Shown here: positions 6,561 to 10,287 of the stretch, piece by piece | How positions within the stretch are numbered: position 1 is the first letter of the stretch | Layout: the number at the start of each line of letters is the position of its first letter | Origin: an uncultured Treponema sp. | GTDB taxonomy: Bacteria > Spirochaetota > Spirochaetia > Treponematales > Treponemataceae | Assembly: GCA_937900125.1 (NCBI GenBank) | Contig: CALCEK010000167.1 | Coordinates: forward strand, 1-10,287 | Direction of reading: 5' to 3' | DNA length: 10,287 bases | The notes under the pieces: generated by a model | What the model was told of the DNA's origin: nothing | What the model saw: only the letters and a program-made list of their open reading frames with translations | Database searches by the model: none | Position numbers and translations under genes: made by a program

Positions 6561-6591
6561 GGCATCGTTTGGGAGGAACGATGCCTTTTTT
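6561..6591. terminator. Bidirectional intrinsic terminator between rlpA and hslU
   Basis: A perfect 9-bp stem (GGCATCGTT / AACGATGCC) with a TGGGAGG loop is followed by six T's on the plus strand, terminating rlpA. On the minus strand the same stem is followed by TTTTGTTTT and begins 8 bases after the hslU stop, so it should also end the topA-xer-hslVU transcript. This places flgB in a separate transcription unit from hslU. Confidence 0.92.
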
Positions 6592-6598
6592 ATGCAAA

Positions 6599-8158
6599 CT
6601 ACAAAATATAGCGTTGTAAATCTTGACTTTGAACAATTCCTTTTAACTTGTCATCTATGTAGGAGCGGTCAATAGTTATTGTTTCGCCTGAATGGGTGTC
6701 AGCAGAAAAGCTTAAATCTTCTAGCACAGTTTCCATTATTGTGTGCAAACGTCTAGCTCCAATGTTTTCTGAACGACTATTTACATCTTCAGCAATAACC
6801 GACATTCTTTCAATCGCTTCATCTGTAAATTCGAGTGTAACGCCCTCAGTTCCTAGTAAAGCCTTATATTGTTTTACAAGTGCATTTTTAGGTTCAGTTA
6901 AGATTTTCTTAAAATCCTCTTTGCTTAAAGCGTCTAGTTCTACGCGCAATGGGAATCGTCCTTGCAATTCAGGAATCAAATCGCTTGGAGCTGAAACACT
7001 AAATGCACCCGCACCGATAAACAAAATGTGTGTTGTATTTACAACTCCCCACTTTGTATTTACATCGCTTCCTTCAACAATTGGAAGAATATCGCGCTGC
7101 ACTCCTTCGCGGCTTACATCTTGCCTTCCGCCTTCCCCACCTTTTGTGGCAATTTTGTCAATTTCATCGATAAAAATGATTCCACTTTGTTCAACAAGTT
7201 TTTTTGCCTCCTCCGCAACCTTGTCAGAATCGGTCATTCTATCAAGATTTTCAGCCATCAAAATAATTCTTGCTTCGCGAACCGTAACATTTTTGCGCCT
7301 ATTCCTTCCACCGCTCAACATTTCTTGCAAACTATTTAAGCTTTCTTCAATGTCGGCGGGGTTTCCGCTAGAAAACATTTCTACACCGCTAAAACGTGGC
7401 TGTTGGTGCACATCCAATTCAACCATTCTATCTTCAAGCGCACCTTCTCTTAGGAGTTTTCGGAATTTTTCCCGAGTTTCTGACATAGAAGCATCATTTG
7501 TAGGATTTTCGCTTTCCGCTTTTTCTTCTTGCGGAGGAAGGCTATCTTCTTCTGTTTTTTCAGAATCTACGGGCTTATTTTTTGGAATGTCAATTTGAAT
7601 CACCCCTCCCTGCACTGGAGAATCTGAACCAAAAATATTTCCTAAAATGTGAACATTTGGCTTGAGCGGTTTAACTTCCTTTTTTGAAGTGCTTCCAGGA
7701 AGTAGCAAATCCAAAAGTTGTTCTTCAACCTGAGGAACAGCCTTTTCCTTTAGTTTTTCCTGAGTTTCAGACTTGACCATTGTGTAGCCAACAGCCATAA
7801 GGTCGCGCACCATACTTTCAACATCGCGCCCGACATACCCAACCTCGGTATATTTTGTGGCTTCAACCTTTAAAAATGGCGCACCGCAAAGTTTTGCAAG
7901 CCGCCTAGCAATTTCTGTTTTGCCGACTCCCGTAGGTCCTATCATCAGAATATTTTTGGGAGCAACTTCTTCCCGAATATCTTCTGGCAACTTGATTCTT
8001 CGCTGACGATTACGAAGTGCAACTGCAACAAAACGTTTTGCCCTGTTTTGCCCAATTATGTAATTATCAAGTTTTTCAACAATTTGGGCAGGAGTTAAAC
8101 CATCAGGAATTCCCAAAACATCTTTTTTTTCTGTCGTTTGAACAGCATTTTCTTCCAT
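6599..8158 (-). CDS. hslU: HslU (ClpY), ATPase subunit of the HslUV protease
   Basis: HslU is the AAA+ ring that unfolds substrates and feeds them to HslV. The 519-residue product has the N-terminal LDNYIIGQ motif, Walker A GPTGVGKT (74-81), the substrate-gripping pore loop GYVG (107-110) and Walker B IIFIDEID (327-334). It also has the arginine finger in ELQGRF (Arg401) and sensor 2 GARRLH (468-472). It ends in LQRYIL, close to the usual RFIL tail that docks into HslV pockets. It is longer than the roughly 443-residue E. coli protein. The extra sequence lies in the I domain and includes an acidic, Pro/Glu-rich stretch at about 193-226. The ATG has GAGGAG about 6 bases upstream, inside the end of hslV; only one base separates the genes, so translation is coupled. 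Confidence 0.97.
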   Translation of the reverse strand: MEENAVQTTEKKDVLGIPDGLTPAQIVEKLDNYIIGQNRAKRFVAVALRNRQRRIKLPEDIREEVAPKNILMIGPTGVGKTEIARRLAKLCGAPFLKVEATKYTEVGYVGRDVESMVRDLMAVGYTMVKSETQEKLKEKAVPQVEEQLLDLLLPGSTSKKEVKPLKPNVHILGNIFGSDSPVQGGVIQIDIPKNKPVDSEKTEEDSLPPQEEKAESENPTNDASMSETREKFRKLLREGALEDRMVELDVHQQPRFSGVEMFSSGNPADIEESLNSLQEMLSGGRNRRKNVTVREARIILMAENLDRMTDSDKVAEEAKKLVEQSGIIFIDEIDKIATKGGEGGRQDVSREGVQRDILPIVEGSDVNTKWGVVNTTHILFIGAGAFSVSAPSDLIPELQGRFPLRVELDALSKEDFKKILTEPKNALVKQYKALLGTEGVTLEFTDEAIERMSVIAEDVNSRSENIGARRLHTIMETVLEDLSFSADTHSGETITIDRSYIDDKLKGIVQSQDLQRYIL

Positions 8159-8159
8159 A

Positions 8160-8705
8160 TTAAAGCTCCTCTACAGTAACTTGGTCATTTGTATAAATAC
8201 AGATTTTTCCTGCAATGCGCAAAGAGCGTTCTGCAATATCACGTGCAGAAAGATTTTTGTCTGCGTCCATAAAGGCAAGGGCAGCAGCATAAGCATAATT
8301 TCCACCAGACCCGATTGCAATAACATCATTTTCTGGTTCAATTACATTTCCATCGCCAGAAATCAGCAAAATATTTGATTTGTCAGCAACTAAAAGCAAA
8401 GCATCAAGTTTGCTCATAGAACGTTCTGTGCGCCATAATTTTGCAAGTTCAACCGCAGAACGCTTTAAATCGCCATTATACTCTTTGAGTTTTTCTTCAA
8501 ATCTATCAAACAAAGTGAGGGCATCAGCAACAGAACCTGCAAATCCCGTAATTACCTTGTCATTGTAGGTTTTTCGCACTTTATGAGCATTGCCTTTTAC
8601 AACAGTATTGCCAGATGTTACCTGCCCATCCCCAGCCATTGCAACATGGTCGCCGCGTTTTACAGCAATAACCGTTGTACTTCGTATTTTGTTTTCTTCC
8701 GACAT
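8160..8705 (-). CDS. hslV: HslV (ClpQ), peptidase subunit of the HslUV protease
   Basis: HslV is a proteasome beta-type threonine peptidase that forms two stacked hexamers and degrades proteins unfolded by HslU. The 181-residue product carries the family hallmarks TTVIAVKRGDHVAMAGDGQVT, GNTVVKGNAHKVRK, GFAGSVADALTLFDRFE and IGSGGNYAYAAA. Counting the catalytic Thr as residue 1 (Thr10 of the precursor), Asp17, Lys33 and Ser124 fall in the expected places. The nine residues before it (MSEENKIRS) are a short propeptide that would have to be removed by self-processing, unlike E. coli HslV, where only Met precedes Thr. The start is well supported by AAGGAG five bases upstream. A 41-base gap from the upstream recombinase gene may hold an extra promoter. 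Confidence 0.97.
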   Translation of the reverse strand: MSEENKIRSTTVIAVKRGDHVAMAGDGQVTSGNTVVKGNAHKVRKTYNDKVITGFAGSVADALTLFDRFEEKLKEYNGDLKRSAVELAKLWRTERSMSKLDALLLVADKSNILLISGDGNVIEPENDVIAIGSGGNYAYAAALAFMDADKNLSARDIAERSLRIAGKICIYTNDQVTVEEL

Positions 8706-8724
8706 ACAATCTCCTTTCGTAAAA

Positions 8725-8733
8725 AATATATCA
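8725..8733 (-). promoter_or_regulatory. Possible extended -10 promoter for hslVU
   Basis: On the minus strand TGA followed by TATATT (8725-8730) forms an extended -10 placed about 20 bases before the hslV start, just ahead of its ribosome binding site. There is no good -35 at 16-18 bases. It could give hslVU some expression apart from topA and the recombinase, but such AT-rich matches are common. Confidence 0.25.
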
Positions 8734-8746
8734 TTTTAAGATAATT

Positions 8747-9685
8747 TTAATCATTTTTCCCAGAATGAGGAAAAGCCTGTTTGTAAACTTCCTTTATGTG
8801 TGCCTGACTTATGTGCGTGTAACGCTGAGTTGTACTTATGCTAGAATGACCGAGCATTTCTTGAACAACACGAATATCCGCTCCATTTGTAAGCATTGCA
8901 GTGGCAAAAGTGTGCCTAAACGCATGGGGAGAAACCTGCTTGTTTGTTCCTTCCTGTCCGCTGTACCGCTCTACAATATAACGAATTCCGTGTTCTGTTA
9001 AAGCCTCGCCGCGTTGATTTACAAAAAGTTCAGGAATCCTAAAATTTTTCCCATCAAAATCACTTGGAAATCTAACTTTTCTATCTTCAAGGTACAAGCG
9101 CACTGCCTCTTTTGCGTCAGATTCAAGGTAAACTCGTCTATCTTTGTTGCCCTTTCCCGTAACAATCGCACTAGAAAAATCAGCAGAAAAATCCGAAACT
9201 TTCAATTTAGCCATTTCTCCCACACGACACCCCGAAGAATAAAAAACTTCAAAAATAGCAGAATCCCGTGTTTTCCAAAGGATTTCTTGTTTTTTTGGTT
9301 GAGCGCACAATTTATCCACTTCTTTCGCGGTCATAAAACGCGGAAGATGCTTTGGAGAGCGCAATGTTCGCAATTCCAAAGCGGGATTCATTTTAATATA
9401 CTGAAATTTTTTGCAATAGGCAAATAATCCTCGAACTGCCGCAATAAAACGATTTATCGAAGTAGTGCTGTACTTTTTCTTTGAAAGTTTTCCAATGCAC
9501 GTTCGCAAATTTTCAAGCGTTATCGAATTAAGATTAGTTTCAGGATTCAACATTTCTTTTAAATGCGATAAATCTTCTCTATACCCTATGATGGTGTTTT
9601 GCGAAAGACCTCTTACAGTTTCTTCGTAAATTAAAAACTCATCAATTACATTGCAAAGTTTTTGCGTTTCAGTGCTATTCGGCAT
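8747..9685 (-). CDS. xerC: Tyrosine recombinase of the XerC/XerD family
   Basis: Xer recombinases resolve chromosome dimers at the dif site. The 312-residue product has an N-terminal SAM-like core-binding domain (about 10-100, with GLSQNTIIGYREDLSHL) and a C-terminal catalytic domain. The active-site set is complete: Arg154 in SSGCRVGEMAKL, the Lys in TGKGNKDR, His254 and Arg257 in HAFRHTFAT, His280 in MLGHSSISTT, and the nucleophile Tyr289 in QRYTHI. Length and the neighbourhood (topA upstream, hslVU downstream, as for codV in Bacillus) point to the housekeeping Xer enzyme, not a phage integrase. XerC versus XerD cannot be settled here. I chose ATG 9685, which overlaps topA by 11 bases and has GGAGG just upstream, over the 9742 start, which would add an unconserved leader deep inside topA. 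Confidence 0.93.
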   Translation of the reverse strand: MPNSTETQKLCNVIDEFLIYEETVRGLSQNTIIGYREDLSHLKEMLNPETNLNSITLENLRTCIGKLSKKKYSTTSINRFIAAVRGLFAYCKKFQYIKMNPALELRTLRSPKHLPRFMTAKEVDKLCAQPKKQEILWKTRDSAIFEVFYSSGCRVGEMAKLKVSDFSADFSSAIVTGKGNKDRRVYLESDAKEAVRLYLEDRKVRFPSDFDGKNFRIPELFVNQRGEALTEHGIRYIVERYSGQEGTNKQVSPHAFRHTFATAMLTNGADIRVVQEMLGHSSISTTQRYTHISQAHIKEVYKQAFPHSGKND

Positions 9686-10287
9686 TTTCCTCCCCAACTT
9701 TTTCCGCAGATAGAGAATCTTCAACTGTATGCAAATAATCACATTCTGGGTTTATGCAACTTTTGTACGAACCATTTTTTTTGTCATATTTTTCGACTAA
9801 AAACCAGCCACATTTTGGACAATCCACGCCGACTGGCTTAAAATGCGTTATAAAGCTACATTCAGGATAATTTGTGCAACCATAAAATTCTTTTCCACGC
9901 CCTTTTGTTTTGCGAACAACAATTGCCCCTGTACACGAGCTACGTGGACATTTTGCAAGCGGAATGCTTTTTGTATTATGACATTCAGGGAATCCCGAAC
10001 AAGCAAGAAAATAACCAAAACGCCCCAACTTTTTTACCATAGGTTTTCCGCAAAGTTCGCATTTTTCTTCAGTAACTTCGTCAAGAGAACCTTTTAAGCT
10101 TTCCTGATTTTTTGTCACTTCATCAACACGATTCTTAAATGGTTCGTAAAAATCCCCAATCATCGTGTTCCAAACCAAATTCCCCTGCTCTATTTTATCA
10201 AGGTCATTTTCGACATCAGAAGTAAATTGCTCACTTATTACATCCGAAAAAGATTCAACTAAAATTTTACAAATGATTCTTCCGAGC
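9675..10287 (-). CDS. topA: DNA topoisomerase I, C-terminal part (gene runs off the right edge)
   Basis: TopA relaxes negative supercoils through a type IA strand-passage mechanism. Only the last 203 residues are here; the frame is open to the window edge, so the catalytic Tyr and Toprim domain lie outside. The segment begins in the last part of the core (LVESFSDVISEQFTSDVENDLDKIEQG...FYEPF). It then carries three four-cysteine zinc ribbons: CELCGKP...CSGFPEC, CPRSSCTGA...CTNYPEC and CPKCGWF...CINPEC. These bind single-stranded DNA in this family. The stop overlaps the start of the recombinase gene by 11 bases, marking the two as one operon. A TTG or ATG inside this stretch should not be taken as the start. 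Confidence 0.96.
   Translation of the reverse strand, partial: LGRIICKILVESFSDVISEQFTSDVENDLDKIEQGNLVWNTMIGDFYEPFKNRVDEVTKNQESLKGSLDEVTEEKCELCGKPMVKKLGRFGYFLACSGFPECHNTKSIPLAKCPRSSCTGAIVVRKTKGRGKEFYGCTNYPECSFITHFKPVGVDCPKCGWFLVEKYDKKNGSYKSCINPECDYLHTVEDSLSAEKVGEENAE

Noticed and set aside
6696..7598. Long 300-residue open frame on the plus strand
   Set aside because: It lies wholly antisense to hslU, which is unmistakable, and its Ser/Phe-rich translation reflects the complementary codons.
9686..9742. Upstream start for the recombinase at 9742
   Set aside because: It would add 19 residues inside topA without a binding site; ATG 9685 follows GGAGG and fits the family N-terminus.

Overview
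The window looks like a spirochaete chromosome of Treponema type, joined at its left end to unrelated DNA. From about 1800 to the right edge it carries a conserved block, read mostly on the minus strand: topA (C-terminal part), a Xer tyrosine recombinase, hslV, hslU, then flgB, flgC, fliE, fliF and the start of fliG. The same neighbourhood (topA, xerC/codV, clpQ/clpY, then flgB-flgC-fliE-fliF) is known from treponemes and, in related form, from Bacillus. The AT-rich DNA and the protein styles fit Treponema, but I cannot name a species.

Layout from the right edge: TopA ends in three four-cysteine zinc ribbons and overlaps the Xer gene by 11 bases. hslV follows the Xer gene, and hslU starts one base after the hslV stop. 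A strong hairpin at 6561-6591, with T-runs on both sides, separates hslU from a plus-strand rlpA gene (signal peptide, double-psi beta-barrel, SPOR domain). rlpA sits between hslU and flgB and points away from flgB. The 381-base divergent spacer holds a decamer tandem repeat and, just before each gene, a weak sigma-28-like element. flgB, flgC and fliE are tightly packed. fliE and fliF are separated by 187 bases that hold a 24-base perfect palindrome, a good extended -10 promoter and a leader hairpin. fliG follows fliF after 4 bases.

The left 1.8 kb is not ordinary. After about 154 codons fliG stops matching its family and runs in frame into the middle of an MBOAT O-acyltransferase (AlgI/DltB type). 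At about 1316-1331 that piece changes abruptly into an out-of-frame, more GC-rich subtilisin-like (S8) protease with fibronectin-III and Ig-like domains, which runs off the left edge. Each piece is cut mid-domain and both joins have short sequence stretches that could belong to either partner. The simplest reading is an assembly or amplification chimera of three loci, not a new fusion protein; a real rearrangement cannot be excluded without reads.

Functionally, the intact part encodes the proximal rod (FlgB, FlgC), the rod-to-MS-ring adaptor (FliE), the MS ring (FliF) and the start of the rotor switch (FliG). Beside these lie a housekeeping operon for DNA topology, recombination and ATP-dependent proteolysis, and a septal peptidoglycan enzyme. 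I see no previously undescribed system; the most useful points are the chimeric joins and the regulatory structure in the two long spacers.
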